Shown here one piece after another: positions 25,191-37,077 of a stretch of DNA of 64,000 nt. The translations under genes were made by a program, and so were the position numbers. The stretch lies in contig JAVTVX010000027.1 of assembly GCA_033439265.1 (NCBI GenBank), positions 3,611,001-3,675,000 of the forward strand, read 5' to 3'. Each line of letters starts with the position of its first letter. Position 1 is the first letter of the stretch. The notes under the pieces were generated by a model that did no database searches, was not told the origin of the DNA, and was given only the letters and a program-made list of their open reading frames with translations. The DNA is from Dillenia suffruticosa (lineage: Eukaryota > Streptophyta > Magnoliopsida > Dilleniales > Dilleniaceae).

Positions 25191-26270
25191 AGATCACCCA
25201 CTAAATGCCCATACAGAATAAAGAACACAAACTGGAAAAATTTTGGTGGGATGGGGTTTTATGACAGCAGGGATTACTTTGCCAATTATGTTAAGCAAAT
25301 GATTCATTTTTACCATCTAGGGAACTTTCTATTTTTGTCATATGGTGTTGCTATTTTAGCTTAATTTTTGTGCAAAGATACCTTAGAACTACAATTCATG
25401 GCATGTTACTGTAATGGTCTCTTAGTAATGGTAAAACTTTATGTACTTCTGTTCCTGAATTCATCCTGTGAAATGCTAATAATGTATTGGTGTTGCTCTT
25501 GTTGACATTATGCTTAGAATGCTTGTGCCTGGATTCATATTACAATTTGTGCATTTCTTGTGATGAGACAGAACAATAGGTAGGATGCTGCAGTCAGCAA
25601 TGTAAGTTTGTAGTGGGACATTATAATGTAACAGAATTTTGAAGCTAAAAATGCTAGTGAGAAACGAGGAGAGGTGACATCGATGTAGTTGATGGTAGTT
25701 GATGCATTTTGAATCTGCAGAAGACATTATGGAAGTGACTAAGGACTATAGATGTTAAACGAGTATTTAGAGATGGGACAAAGTTAATGAGTGATTTGCT
25801 TTAAATTTGTTGCTCCATGTGGAGTGGCTGCCCATTTTGAATGAAACAGAGTAAGGTATAGGGCTTTGTGTTTACTCATTCGCTTTTCTAATGCTTAGCC
25901 TGTGACCTTGGGACAAAGAAGATTTCTAGTCATGGCGTGTTTTTCTTCCACTGTGAGCTGCCTTAGGGCATTCCTTGTGGTTCTTCTGATGCAGTGGTGT
26001 AGCTTTTCTTTTTCTTTTCCCTTTTGTTTTTACCCGGTCGTAAGAGATGGGACCTAATTTTTATGGTTAAGCACAAAGTGCTTTGATCACCTGAGTCAAT
26101 GATATGGGGGTTAGGAGACTTCTGTCATGGTATCTAGGCCCCTAAGGCTTTTTGAACTTTTTGAATACAACTTGTTCTCTAGGTTGTCAAAAGGGTATTA
26201 TGGTAAGTGAGCGGATTGATCATGCAGCTTCTTGCACTCGGTTTGTTGTGAAACCATGGATGCCAATAAT
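25191..26270. other. Gene-free stretch before hAT repeats
   Basis: Low-complexity to mixed sequence without a supported frame. It is probably intronic or the left flank of the hAT element; I found no terminal inverted repeat here. Confidence 0.4.
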
Positions 26271-26274
26271 TATA

Positions 26275-26570
26275 CATAATTATTATCTTGTAATGATAAT
26301 TATTTAAATATCTTAATGTATCTTAATGTAATGTATCTTGTAATGCCAATAATTATATATAACTATTATCTTGCACTCGGTTTCTTACCATTACTAAGAG
26401 ACCTCAAATAGAAAAGAACACTGATACATTATTCAAATATCTTAATGTAATGATAATTATTTAATGTCTTAATGCAATGATAATTATTTAAATGTTTTAA
26501 TGCCCACAATGTCTTAATGCAATGATAAAAATATTTAGGATAAAATTATTTATGCCAATGATAATGCCTT
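26275..26570 (+). repeat. AT-rich subterminal-like repeats 5' of hAT gene
   Basis: Several imperfect copies of ATGATAATTATTTAAAT and CTTAATGCAATGATAA occur within 300 bases, and the 13-mer CTTGCACTCGGTT occurs at about 26235 and 26372. Such arrays are common between the ends and the coding part of hAT elements. Confidence 0.5.
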
Positions 26571-26829
26571 GATGCATGTCCTAGTGTGTTTGTATCAAAA
26601 TTACAATCATTTAAATGTCATGACATCTTTGGCACATTCCAATGAGATTGAGAACTACAATTATTTAAATATTATCCATCCATATCCCTTTCACTATTCA
26701 TTTTTCTTTTTCATGCATTATTATCAAATCATTCTTGATTTTGATTCTTAATTCTTTAACTCCAACTGTTTTGTTTTTAATTTTTGATTATTTTAATTTT
26801 TGTTTTTTCTGCTTGTTCTTAACAAAAGA

Positions 26830-28752
26830 ATGGATCCAAAAGCAAGTACAAGTAGTGGTAGAAAGAAAAAGAGAACTGAATCTCAAGATGTTGATCCAAG
26901 TGAATTCTCGGCTACACCCATCGTTGCATCAGCCTGTTCTACTACGCTTGTTGTTCAAGGAGGACAAAATGTGCAAATCTCATTTCAAAGTACCGATGTC
27001 ACATCCTTCAGACACCTAAAAAAATGTCAACAGTTTGTGGAGAAAATAAGAAGTTCACAATCTACATTTATCAACTTTCGACCAATTGCAGTTGTGGCAC
27101 CTTCTAAAGGCTCTCAAATTGTTTCTACCAAGTTTGACATGCGGAGAATGAGAGAGGCAGCTACACATTGGATTATGATGCATGGACATCCATTTAACAT
27201 TGTGGAAGAGGAGGGGTTTAATATAATGCAAAGACGTGGGATGCCAGAATGGAAACCAATATCAAAGCAAACAGAAAAAAATGATTGTTTGTTGGTATAT
27301 GAGACTGAAAAGAAGAAATTGAAGAATGTTCTTGCAAATGTTGCAAAGATTAGTTTGACAACTGACCTTTGGAAGTCAAAGACCCAAAAAATTGGGTACA
27401 TGATTGTAACGGGCCATTGGATCGACTCTGATTGGAAATTGCAAAAGAGGATATTAAACTTTGTCAATATTCCACCGCCGCATACGGGTAGAGAAATTGC
27501 AGCTACTTTGTTCGAGTGTGCCAAGGAATGGAAAATTGAAAGCAAAGTGTACGCCATATCAGTTGACAATGCCTCTAGCAATGACTTAGCCATAACTATT
27601 ATGAAAGAATACTTCTCTAACTATAGCAAGTTGATGTGTGATGGAAAGATTTTTCACGTACGATGCTGTGCACATATTTTGAACCTATTGGTTCAAGATG
27701 GGCTTGGAGAGATTCGTGATATTGTTGACAAAATAAGGGATACAGTTGATTATATCAACCGCTCAGAGGCTAGGGTAATAATGTTCTCTGAATGTGCAGC
27801 TGAAAGAAACTTGATTGGTCCTGGAAAAAAATTGATTAATGATTGTAAAACCCGTTGGAACTCAACATTTGACATGCTGAGATGCGCTTATGATTTTCGT
27901 GTTGTTTTTCCTCGTTTTAAAGAGCAAGATCCTAGATATATTTATTGTCCATCAGTGGAGGATTGGGAGAAAGTTGGTAAGGTTTGCAAGGTGCTTGAGT
28001 ATTTTAAATCTGCTACATTGCTTGTTTCTGGGACTGATTATCCGACAGCAAATTTGTTCCTTAAGGAAATGGTTTGCATAAAGAAGATGTTGGATGAAAA
28101 AGTTTATGATTCAGATGATTTCATTGTAAGAATGGTAGAAAAAATGAAAATCAAATTTGATAAATATTGGGGAGAAGTGAATTTGCTTATGGCAATTGCA
28201 ACTGTATTAGACCCTACAAAGAAGCTAATTTCCGTTGAATATTATTATGAAGTCATGGTAGGAGAGGATGTAGCCAATCAATATGTTAGCGAGGTGAGAA
28301 ATGTGCTATATAAGCTGTATGATAAATACGCTTCCGCTGAATCCTTGCATGGCAAAGACCCAGCTTCACCATCCCATGCGAGTTCTTCTACTCCGAGATC
28401 AAAATTTTCACGTGATACTGATGCCGGACTTGAGGATTTTGTTAGGAGAAGATTTGGTACACGTCCTCAAATCAACGAGTTAGATGATTATTTAGCCAAA
28501 CCTCCTGAAACAAAGTCGGATAAGGATGAGAGCTTGGAGTGGTGGAAGGTTAATAGGGTCACTTACAAAGTTTTATCTCAGATGGCTCGAGACATATTAG
28601 CCATTCCTCTTAACACAGTAGCATCGGAGGCTGCATTTAGTGCAGGAACACGGGTGATAGACGCATATCGTGGTTCTTTAGCTCCAGAAATAGTTCAGGC
28701 ACTCATGTGTGGAGGAGATTGGTTGCGGAAATTTTATGGGGTTAAAAACTAG
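26830..28752 (+). CDS. hAT (Ac-like) transposase, 640 aa, uninterrupted
   Basis: DNA transposase of the hAT superfamily, close in layout to the RICESLEEPER/DAYSLEEPER group. The catalytic-type aspartates lie in SLTTDLWKS (about residue 175) and SVDNASSND (about 245), with the C/H-rich HVRCCAHILNLLVQDG segment (about 275) and TRWNSTFDML (about 340). The C-terminal dimerisation domain runs from ELDDYLAKP to the WLRKFYG end and includes VASEAAFSAG with the conserved glutamate. The BED zinc finger is defective: only its tail (SFRHLKKCQQF, about 60) is visible and the first Cys pair is missing. The ATG at 26830 is chosen because MDPKAS is typical; a longer in-frame extension upstream has no ATG context of note. 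No clear terminal inverted repeats or 8-bp target duplications were found, so a domesticated or truncated copy is possible. Confidence 0.88.
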   Translation: MDPKASTSSGRKKKRTESQDVDPSEFSATPIVASACSTTLVVQGGQNVQISFQSTDVTSFRHLKKCQQFVEKIRSSQSTFINFRPIAVVAPSKGSQIVSTKFDMRRMREAATHWIMMHGHPFNIVEEEGFNIMQRRGMPEWKPISKQTEKNDCLLVYETEKKKLKNVLANVAKISLTTDLWKSKTQKIGYMIVTGHWIDSDWKLQKRILNFVNIPPPHTGREIAATLFECAKEWKIESKVYAISVDNASSNDLAITIMKEYFSNYSKLMCDGKIFHVRCCAHILNLLVQDGLGEIRDIVDKIRDTVDYINRSEARVIMFSECAAERNLIGPGKKLINDCKTRWNSTFDMLRCAYDFRVVFPRFKEQDPRYIYCPSVEDWEKVGKVCKVLEYFKSATLLVSGTDYPTANLFLKEMVCIKKMLDEKVYDSDDFIVRMVEKMKIKFDKYWGEVNLLMAIATVLDPTKKLISVEYYYEVMVGEDVANQYVSEVRNVLYKLYDKYASAESLHGKDPASPSHASSSTPRSKFSRDTDAGLEDFVRRRFGTRPQINELDDYLAKPPETKSDKDESLEWWKVNRVTYKVLSQMARDILAIPLNTVASEAAFSAGTRVIDAYRGSLAPEIVQALMCGGDWLRKFYGVKN

Positions 28753-29109
28753 GCAAAGGTAAATATTAATTTTTGTTAAACAATTAATATATATTGTGTT
28801 AAATTTTTGTTAAACAATTTCATTATGTTAAATTTTATATATTTTTTGCTAATATATTGATTTTTGTTATATGTAGAAAGACATCCTTATGGTGAATGAA
28901 ATTCCGCTGGTACGTCTGACAAAAAGTAAGTAAATAAGCATATTTGATGACATTCTTTTGTTCAAACAATTGAACTTATGCCGGATTCTACGGTAGCTTT
29001 CAAATACATATCATGTTTTCCATGCTTAATTTGCCCGTTGAGTGGTTATCTTCCTCTACTGAATGCCTATCTTTTGAATATATGGCACTGTGTTGCTCTT
29101 TTACAAGTT

Positions 29110-29831
29110 CAATTTGAAGTTCTTTAAATATAGGGCCAGTGCCATATAATGCTATTTCTTGCTGTGAATCAAAACCATCCCTTTTGCCCTTTTCATGTCT
29201 AAATTTTGATGTCGTTGCCTAAGTGGTTCTTAAAGACTAGAGACCATTTGATTTTGGAAAAAGGAAATTTTGGAAGTTTAAGTATTTATTCTTTTCATAC
29301 AAATTTTAGATAAATGTCTTGATTGACAGGAGAGGAATACAGAAAGATCAATACAATAAATTTTTAATTTTCAGTCTAAATTCACAAATTTATTTTTAGA
29401 GTCTTGTATTTAATAAGAGTTAAAAATTTTCTAGACTTTAAAAGCACATATATATATAAAGTTATAAAGTTAAAAATTGCTCTTTTACAAGTTCAGTTGC
29501 TACTGCATTTGTTTTCCTTGTTTGACAAATAAGTTCTACAAGCATTTTGATAACTTGCATTTCCTCATAAATAGCAAGATAGAACAGATGATTTTCTACC
29601 CATTTGCTCCTGCTGATGTTTTGCTTTGTTGGTGTGTTCATTTCCCCTCGTATTTCCTATTTTAGGATTGATGGTATGAGTTTGTCAAGTGCTGAACTAG
29701 CGCCACATCATGTTCATCAGCTAAGTTTGTTCAGTTTTGTATGCCCTGCACAGTATGCTTGTCATGTCTTCAAGACTCGACATGCTTGTTTTTCAAGCAC
29801 TGGCCCTATATTTAAAGAACTCCAAATTATT
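29110..29831. mobile_element. Possible MITE with 32-bp inverted repeats
   Basis: The 32-base stretch at 29110-29141 (AATTTGAAGTTCTTTAAATA then TAGGGCCAGTGC) recurs inverted at 29800-29831 with one mismatch, about 660 bases apart. The interior is non-coding. An 18-mer (TGCTCTTTTACAAGTTCA) also occurs twice in direct orientation, at about 29095 and 29478. The 3' side is where homology to copy A resumes. No target duplication is clear. Confidence 0.45.
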
Positions 29832-30349
29832 GTTTTTAAACAATTAAGTGAAGATTATTTGTCATTTTGAAATAGACTCAGAAATTATTGTTTCTGTTGC
29901 TGAAGTAATTCTGAATTTAAGGTATTGTTGGTTTTGAAAATTGGGATTTTAGTTTATGTTGTAATGCATCGATTCTGATATTTACACTTTCTTTGTTACG
30001 TGTCTTTGTTAAGCATTACTTGCTTGACATTCTTTTTAGATAGTTGAATGAAAAGATCTTCTCTCTCTCTGGAAATGCAAATTGTTCTTTTATGGCTAAT
30101 TTTCTGTTGTTAGGACCAAATTGCCTGGGAAATTTTGCTAGTCGCTAACTGTGATGCACTTTAGATTGAGCATATAAAGTGTTTAAAGCATTTAAAGAAT
30201 TCAGCAATTTATGTCATATCAAGCAGGTTAATGTTGCCAGACAAAAACCCCCTTGGATTGATTTGGAATAAGATCCATCATCCCTCCCACCCTCTAAAAC
30301 CACGCCGCCAGTTCTATCAAAGAAAAAAACCACGTAATGGGAAGAAAAA

Positions 30350-31490
30350 TCCTAATGTGAATCATCTATTCCTTAGGGTTTAGGTGTTTCAACAATTGAA
30401 TCACCTGAGGAAGGAAACAAAAACTCAAGGTCAAGTTTCCCATTCTAGTAGTTCTGGAGATGTTTGGAGTGAAATGTGTTTGGAATACAGCATGTTGTTG
30501 ATTGAGGAAATAGGAGGAAGTAATCATGCTTCTGGGAGCATCAGGGCCCATTGCAACTCAAGGAAACTGCTTCTATGCATGAGCAGGAAGTTGGAAACTT
30601 ACCTCTAGAGCAGCCTATTTCGGTTTTTACCATTTCTGGTGAATTTGCACATTTGGAAGAATCTGAAGTTATGGGAACATCCCTGCTTTATGTTCCCTTC
30701 AATTTAGAGACTCTTGGCTCAGTAAATTTTGAAGTAGGCAAGGGTGAAGTTAGAACTCGAAAGTCATCACAGTGAATTTGAGCTGCCTAACTTGACAGTA
30801 GAAAATGATTTTTCTATTTATGCTGCTCCAAATGATGCATCTCTAGATGTGGGTAAAGATAAGACGGTGAACTATGAGCATACTGCCAGCATTGCTTGTC
30901 AGATCTGTGCCAACACTTTACAAGAGTCTGTCAGAGAAGGGCTAGACACTTTTTATGAGACAAAGCAATCTGCAATGCAGTCCATTCAAAACGGCAACAA
31001 TATAAAGAGATCATCTTCTAAGGCTTTGATTTTGGAAGCCAATAGCATCACTTCATTGAGGAAATATACTACAGTAAAAGACGAAGAACTTTTGGCAAAG
31101 AGTTTTCATCATTCTGCAGGTTAGGCTATTCCACATTCTCATAATTTTTCCCACAAATGAATGCTCACATACACGTTGTTGTTTATTTAAATATAAGTTT
31201 CTATCCTTTGGCTCTAACTCTATGTTAAAGATAGCAATCAGATCGGAGGTTGCTGGAGAACAAAGTCCTCTAGCTTGTCATAAAGAAGGATCTGTTCCCA
31301 GAAGGCAAGAATCAGGAAATAGCAGTAATAAGCAAAAAGATAGTGAGCGTAGAATGAAGCCTTGGGGCATGCATTGGACTTCTCTGGGAGTCCTTTTACC
31401 AAATGGGATGCATGTCTCGAGCAAAAATCTTCCTTAAGCATATCTGAGTGCTTACAATTGTTTGCTGAAATCAGCAAGGTAAAATTATTA
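30350..31490 (+). pseudogene. Unrecognised gene remnant, duplication copy B
   Basis: Fuller version of the remnant at 10760-11690. Pieces include QQLNHLRKETKTQ (from 30384), SGEFAHLEESEVMG (about 30640), FELPNLTVENDFSIYAAP (about 30775), and an acidic/Ser-rich stretch ending DEELLAKSFHHSAG at 31121, followed by a GT-containing junction. A later open piece (31222-31437) contains RRMKPWGMHWTSLGVLL and may be the next exon. Frames disagree between pieces around 30600 and 30750. I do not recognise the family; it could be a diverged nuclear protein gene. Confidence 0.45.
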
Positions 31491-31499
31491 TTTCGTATT

Positions 31500-34230
31500 A
31501 ATCTTGCAGTAATGTTGTTTTTCACTTGATATCCACAATTTACTAAATACAAAATATGCAAATGATGTAACGCAAACCGTTGAAATTTGGAGTGCGGAAG
31601 CGTAAGTGGTTAAGCTAAGGTTTTTGTGGTGAGCAATGGTTGAAGGCTTTGAGTGTTGTGTGTGTGTGAATGTTTAGGAACGACAAGAAAGAAACTTGAA
31701 TTTGTGAGAATGAACTCAATTGTATTACTTTGATGAAATATCAAATACAAGACATTTGTAGAGACAATAGTCTAGAAAATATAAAAAGACAATTTGTAAG
31801 AGAGACTATACTCCAACTATGCTAATGAAGACAATGCTAAAAAATGATTTACAAGTGAAGAGATGAGATTTATTTATAGCGTAAAAGATCTTACTAACCG
31901 GTAGACACAAAAATTAGCCGGTAGATACAAATCAAAAAACTAGTCGTTATAAATTCTGCTCATTCTGCCCTTGCATTGTTTGGGCTTCTTCTTGGGTCGT
32001 GAATGAGGTTTTCTTGAGCCCTTTTAATGTGTTTTGATGCTTCATTATATGGACTAAAAAACCTTCATTGGCCAGCCTATTTAGGGCCTCTTTTTGGGCT
32101 TCTAATAGGACGTCTAATTGGGTCTACATTGTGCCCATTTTTGGACATCTTCTTGAGCATTAGTAGTTTCATTTTGGGTCCTTCTTTCCTTCATTTTCTT
32201 GGACTTTTAATGTGCATTAGCTATGCAAGGTTTTGACAGATTAGGGCAATGTACTCGAGAGGCATCTATTTGCATGCTTCACATGCTTTCTTGAATGCTT
32301 CATCGTCACTTTCAACACAAACATACAGCAGATTTTTTTTCCTCCTATATTATATTTTCTTTTATTAGGAGCCAAGTCGTGAAGTTTTATTGCCATGCTT
32401 TTATGTGATTTTGTCTGTATGTTCTATTGGGCTTGTTTATTTACTCATGAATTTTTCAGGTTAAATGATTGCATCGGGTTGCTTGAAGAATTGGGGAGAA
32501 TGAGTTTGTTGGACATGAACAGAGAATGGCTTTCATTTGCTTAGCTGTTAGTGTTGTTTTAGTGGATAAACAGATGTTCCATTGTCTAATGTTTATCATG
32601 CAAGATTTTTTGGAATCTGCAGAAAACGAAAGGCCATAAAAGAAGTATTTCACTTCTGTCGGCTAATGTCAGATTCAACTCTTAGCACATTCAGTATGCT
32701 TATGTCTGTCTGTGCACATTCTCAAGATTGAGAGGGTAAATTCCTTGTGCATTGTTTTGGGGTTTTGCAATTGCAATGTGAAGCATTTCAACTTTATTAA
32801 TAATTCTTCACTGAATTTTGTATTTTGTCCATTTAAGGGCTTTCCAAGTTCTACAACTTGGTCAGTAGGCTGGAGTAAGGGCCAATTGTTAACAATATGC
32901 TACTCTTATATCACCTTATGCCAAGAGTGAAAAAGTTGATGCAATGTTTGAATTATGGGGATTTCTTTGAAGTAATTATTTTCTTATACTAGACATTGAT
33001 GGAATCTTTTCCTCTTTTGTTTTCATTGTGTAATTGCAATTTGTTGTTGTACAAGGTTCTAGAGACAATTTTGACTCTTATAGTTGTCATATGGGAAGGA
33101 AATATAAAAAGAAATTATTGTTATGTTGCTCATAATCTTGAAAGTTTCTAAGGTAAATTAGCCTAGGGTTTTTAGTAACTTTGATTTTTATTTAAAAAAA
33201 AAAAAATTAGGAAACCATCAAATATTAGGAGAAAATTAAAAGGAAAAAAATAAAATTTAAATTCAAATTATGTTGTCTTCCATATGATTGGCTTTCATTC
33301 CTTTCCACATAAATTAGACAATGGGAGCAAGTATTCTTTTAGAGGAAAAAAAAAATTTATAGATGAAATAATATTTGATAGTAGCCTCTATTACACTGAA
33401 ATGGAAACCGAGAAAAGTAACAGATATGGAATGCGTAAATAAAAAAATATAAAAATTTTTATATAAATATTAATTATTTTATAAAAATAATAGAATAGTC
33501 ATCGTTTATAATAAAAATGAAATGATCAAATATATAAGTATTAATTATAAAATAAATAATATAAAAAATTATAATTATAATTAGATAAGTAAATAATTAA
33601 TTACATATAGAAAAATAATGTAAGGATTGTTTTTTTTTTATATATAAATATTCATTAATTTTAGTATAAAATTTTGTTGACATTTATTTTTGTGATTTAA
33701 TCTCTCATGAGACTGCAAATTCTTTGTTCCACTTGCTTTCTTTCCCTGACTCACATCCAATGCAACCAAACCCTAATCAACAAGTACTAGTGGCTCAGTA
33801 CAAATGCATCTTTGGGCATTACCATGGGACATTGAATAGTTATTTTTATCTTATTATTATTATTATTTATTTATTTATTTTATCAGCAAAGAAATATTAT
33901 TAAGAGGAGATGCTAAGACAGCACCTCACAAATTACGTCACTGAGAATACCACTCGTGCTTAACTCTTTTTCCATGCTTCTACCTGTTACCTCCTCTTGC
34001 TCTAATCCAGTGAAGAACAGTAAGTCTTGGGTCCTTGATCAATATTTTTATCTTATTATACTTGTAATATTATAAAATTGAAAAAAAAAATTAATAGAAG
34101 ATATAGAATCTTGTAAATAAAAGTCAATTTTTTTTTTTTTAATGAAAAGACTTAAATTACCATTGTACTAATAATCTTCTTTCATATTAAAAAATAATTA
34201 CCTTTTTCTTCCCCACCGCAGGAAAAAAAA
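31500..34230. other. Gene-free, repeat-rich spacer
   Basis: No convincing gene. 31570-32330 has the look of a retroelement terminal-repeat or other dispersed repeat (leader-like AT text, no coding), but I cannot show its ends or a partner copy. 33180-33670 is very AT-rich. A dispersed-repeat-like piece (TATCAGCAAAGAAATATTA) starts near 33884. Confidence 0.45.
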
Positions 34231-34285
34231 AGGGTGCAGGTGCGCAAAGTTTGGATTTGTTTCGTCTACGAGACCATCAACGTGA

Positions 34286-34357
34286 GGATCCGTGGCGCAA
34301 TGGTAGCGCGTCTGACTCCAGATCAGAAGGTTGCGTGTTCGATTCACGTCGGGTTCA
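34286..34357 (+). tRNA. tRNA-Trp (anticodon CCA)
   Basis: A 72-base cloverleaf. The acceptor 5' GGATCCG pairs with CGGGTTC plus discriminator A. The D arm includes GCGCAATGGTAGCGC, the anticodon loop is CTCCAGA with CCA, and the T arm is GCGTGTTCGATTCACGT. There is no intron. A CAA motif sits upstream (34278-34280) and a T5 Pol III stop at 34371-34375. As I recall it, this is the standard plant nuclear tRNA-Trp sequence; it charges tryptophan for cytosolic translation. Confidence 0.96.
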
Positions 34358-34673
34358 ATCCCCCTAACCTTTTTCTTTTCTTGTGTTGCTTTTTAAGGAT
34401 CCATTTCTCTCAAATCCTAGATATTCTCGTCTCGAAAGGTCATATATTTTTATCCTGGAAACAGACAATTGAGTGAAATTTCTTATTACGGTTGGGTGAA
34501 ATTTCTCTGTCTCTGGGCGAACTTAATGGAATTCAAGAGATGAGAGGACTTGTGGGTTGTGAAGCAATTGCATTTTTTATGATATACCTCATTACAGTTT
34601 CGCAGTCATCGTGTTTGATAATATTCCTCCAAAAAAAATGAAACCCCATGAGTTATTTTAGAACAAAAATCAG

Positions 34674-34708
<35 letters not shown>

Positions 34709-34793
34709 CAACCGTGCAAATTTGGCTGATACGGAACTAGTCATGTCCATTTTATTGTAATCCCAAACAGTTCCTTAATTTTGTCTAAGGAAT

Positions 34794-37077
34794 ATGTTTT
34801 CAACTTCATCGTCAGGGTCTCTGCAATTTTCTCCTTCACATTCCCCATTTCTTCCCAAATTCACCCTACCCCCTTCTCACAATTACCAATTTAACACTCT
34901 CCCATGGCTTCCTCAGACACTTGTCCATCGCCCCTTTACCAAAAGTTGCAAAATTTTGTGTGCCTCGACGAATAAGCCCAAGAAGAAAGTGGGTGCAAAG
35001 AGGGAGAAATCGGAGGCTGAAGAGTTGGTTCGGGTTGTGACGAGGAATTTCAGTGATAAGAAACCTTTGGTTTCCACTTTGGATAAGTATGTCAGACTTC
35101 TCAGGACTGACCACTGTTTTCTTCTCTTTGAAGAGCTTGGAAAAAGGGATAAATGGCTCCAATGCCTTGAGGTTCTCTCTCTCCCCAAATTTTCTCCATC
35201 TAATTGAAATCTTCATTGGGTGTCTGAAATTGTATGATTTTATGGGATTTTGAGTGTTTCATATGGTTTTGATGGTTTACTGGCTTTTCCGCTGTTGCAT
35301 TATTTCATAATTCATAAGGCTTAATTTTCTTTTTCCTTTTTTCCTCTTTTAAATTCCAGCATAAATTGATTGTTTACTAGCTTGCTTATTTCTGGTGCAC
35401 TGTTTCCTAATCTATTTTCAAAATGCAGTTGTAGCTACTAATGATTTTGGTTCCAACCTAAAGAGCCGCAATAGTTTATTCTGCAGAAGCAAGCACTTGG
35501 AAGAAATTGTAACCTCTTGAAAGAAATTCAGCCCCCCACCCCAAAAAAATAATAATTAATTGCGCTCTGGAGCATTTATCTGCTCAGCTTAGTAGTCCTT
35601 GTTGCATTTGCAAAGGATCGCAGGTGGAGTATCCATGACAGTTTCTGAGTTAATTGGAATGGTTAGCCGAACATGCCACTTTTTGCTTCACATAAAAAGC
35701 AAGGAGATGAATCAAAGTATATGATTGAGCAGGCGCTGTAGGAAGGCATAAGAGAAAATTCTGAACTCTATATGGGTCTAGTCTAAACTTTGGAATTGGT
35801 CTGCTGGTCTTCTGTAGCTCTAACTTAATCTCGCTTATACTCTTTATTCATCATTAGCTGGGAACTCGGATCTATGCAGAGTGATCTTGAGGAGGTTATT
35901 GCTGATTTTTGCTAATGGGGCAGATTCAACACTGTATTAGCATTTTGTTTTCTGTTGACTGGGCATTCATTTGTCTTTTGTTTCACTAATTCAGGTATTC
36001 AGATGGATGCAGAAACAACGGTGGTATATTGCAGATAATGGGGTTTATTCGAAGCTGATTTCTGTGATGGGGAAGAAGGGGCAAACTCGGTTGGCTATGT
36101 GGCTTTTTACTGAGATGCGTAACAGTGGGTGTCGCCCTGACACTTCTGTTTACAATGCACTCATCACAGCCCATCTACACTCCCGTGATAAATGCAAGGC
36201 TCTGGCCAAGGCTCTTGGCTACTTCGAAAAGATGAAGGGAATGGAACGGTGTAAGCCAAACATTGTTACGTATAATATACTTTTGAGAGCCTTTGCTCAA
36301 GCAGGGAACGTGGATCAAGTTAATGCATTGTTTAAAGATCTTGACCAAAGCATAGTTGCTCCTGATATCTACACTTATAATGGAGTGATGGATGCTTATG
36401 GGAAAATTGGGATGATCAAGGAAATGGAATCTGTGCTTTCTCGAATGAGGGGTAACCAGTGTAGGCCTGATATTATCACCTTTAATGTGTTGATTGATTC
36501 ATACGGAAAGAAGCAGGAGTTTGAAAAGATGGAACAAGTATTTCAGAGCCTACGACACTCCAAGGAGAGACCAACTCTGCCCACATTTAATTCAATGATA
36601 ACAAACTATGGGAAGGCACGACTTAGAGATAAAGCAGAGAATGTATTTCACAAAATGAAAAAGATGGGATATTCTCCAACCTTCATCACATATGAATCTC
36701 TTATCATGATGTACGGATTATGTGACTGTGTTTCGAGGGCTAGAGATATATTCGATGAGCTGGTGGCATCTGGAAAGGAGATCAATGTTTCAACACTGAA
36801 TGCGATGCTCGACGTTTACTGCATGAATGGTTTGCCCATAGAAGCTCACATGCTATATGAGAGTGCGTCCAAAATAGGGGTATCTCCAGATTCCTCCACA
36901 TATAAACTTCTTTACAAAGCATACACAAAAGCCAACATGAAGGAGCTTCTGCAGAAGTTGCTAAAGCATATGGATAAAGATGGGATTGTTCCCAATAAGA
37001 GATTCTTCCTTGATGCTTTGGGGGCTTTTGGGTCATCTTCTAACAATCACCCCTCAGTTCGTAGCAAAACTGGTTGA
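34794..37077 (+). CDS. EMB2453: Chloroplast PPR protein, PPR5/EMB2453 type (486 aa)
   Basis: P-class pentatricopeptide repeat protein. Exons are 34794-35171 and 35995-37077, joined in phase 0 at LQCLE/VFRWMQKQRW, which is contiguous in this family. The first 60 residues are rich in S, P, T and F with few acids, as in chloroplast transit peptides. About nine 35-residue PPR motifs follow from residue 140 or so, with typical starts (VYNALI, TYNILL, TYNGVMDAYGK, TFNVLIDSYGK, TFNSMITNYGK, TYESLIMMYG, TYKLLY). Known role: maize PPR5 and Arabidopsis EMB2453 (At4g39620) bind and stabilise the unspliced plastid trnG-UCC precursor with its group II intron; loss is lethal to embryos in Arabidopsis. The neighbouring BORR and GGT genes match the Arabidopsis order and support orthology. 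No breaks seen. The C-terminus is Ser-rich and somewhat shorter than I recall for Arabidopsis. Confidence 0.93.

Larger units (their letters stand above)
12757..31490. repeat. Tandem segmental duplication, copy B
   Basis: Second copy of the duplicated segment, expanded to about 18.7 kb by private insertions: about 0.9 kb in FLS intron 1 (near 14370-15270), a CACTA element (18639-21147), a SINE (23381-23597) and a 5.7-kb block (about 24110-29830) that holds a hAT transposase gene. Copy A lacks all of these at the matching positions. About 1.07 kb (11690-12757) separates the two copies. Confidence 0.88.

Noticed and set aside
27114-27593. 159-codon frame antisense to the hAT gene
   Set aside because: Shadow of the transposase reading frame; no domain of its own.
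31570-32330. Possible solo terminal repeat of a retroelement
   Set aside because: I could not define both ends or a flanking duplication, and no second copy is in the window, so it is only mentioned in the spacer entry.
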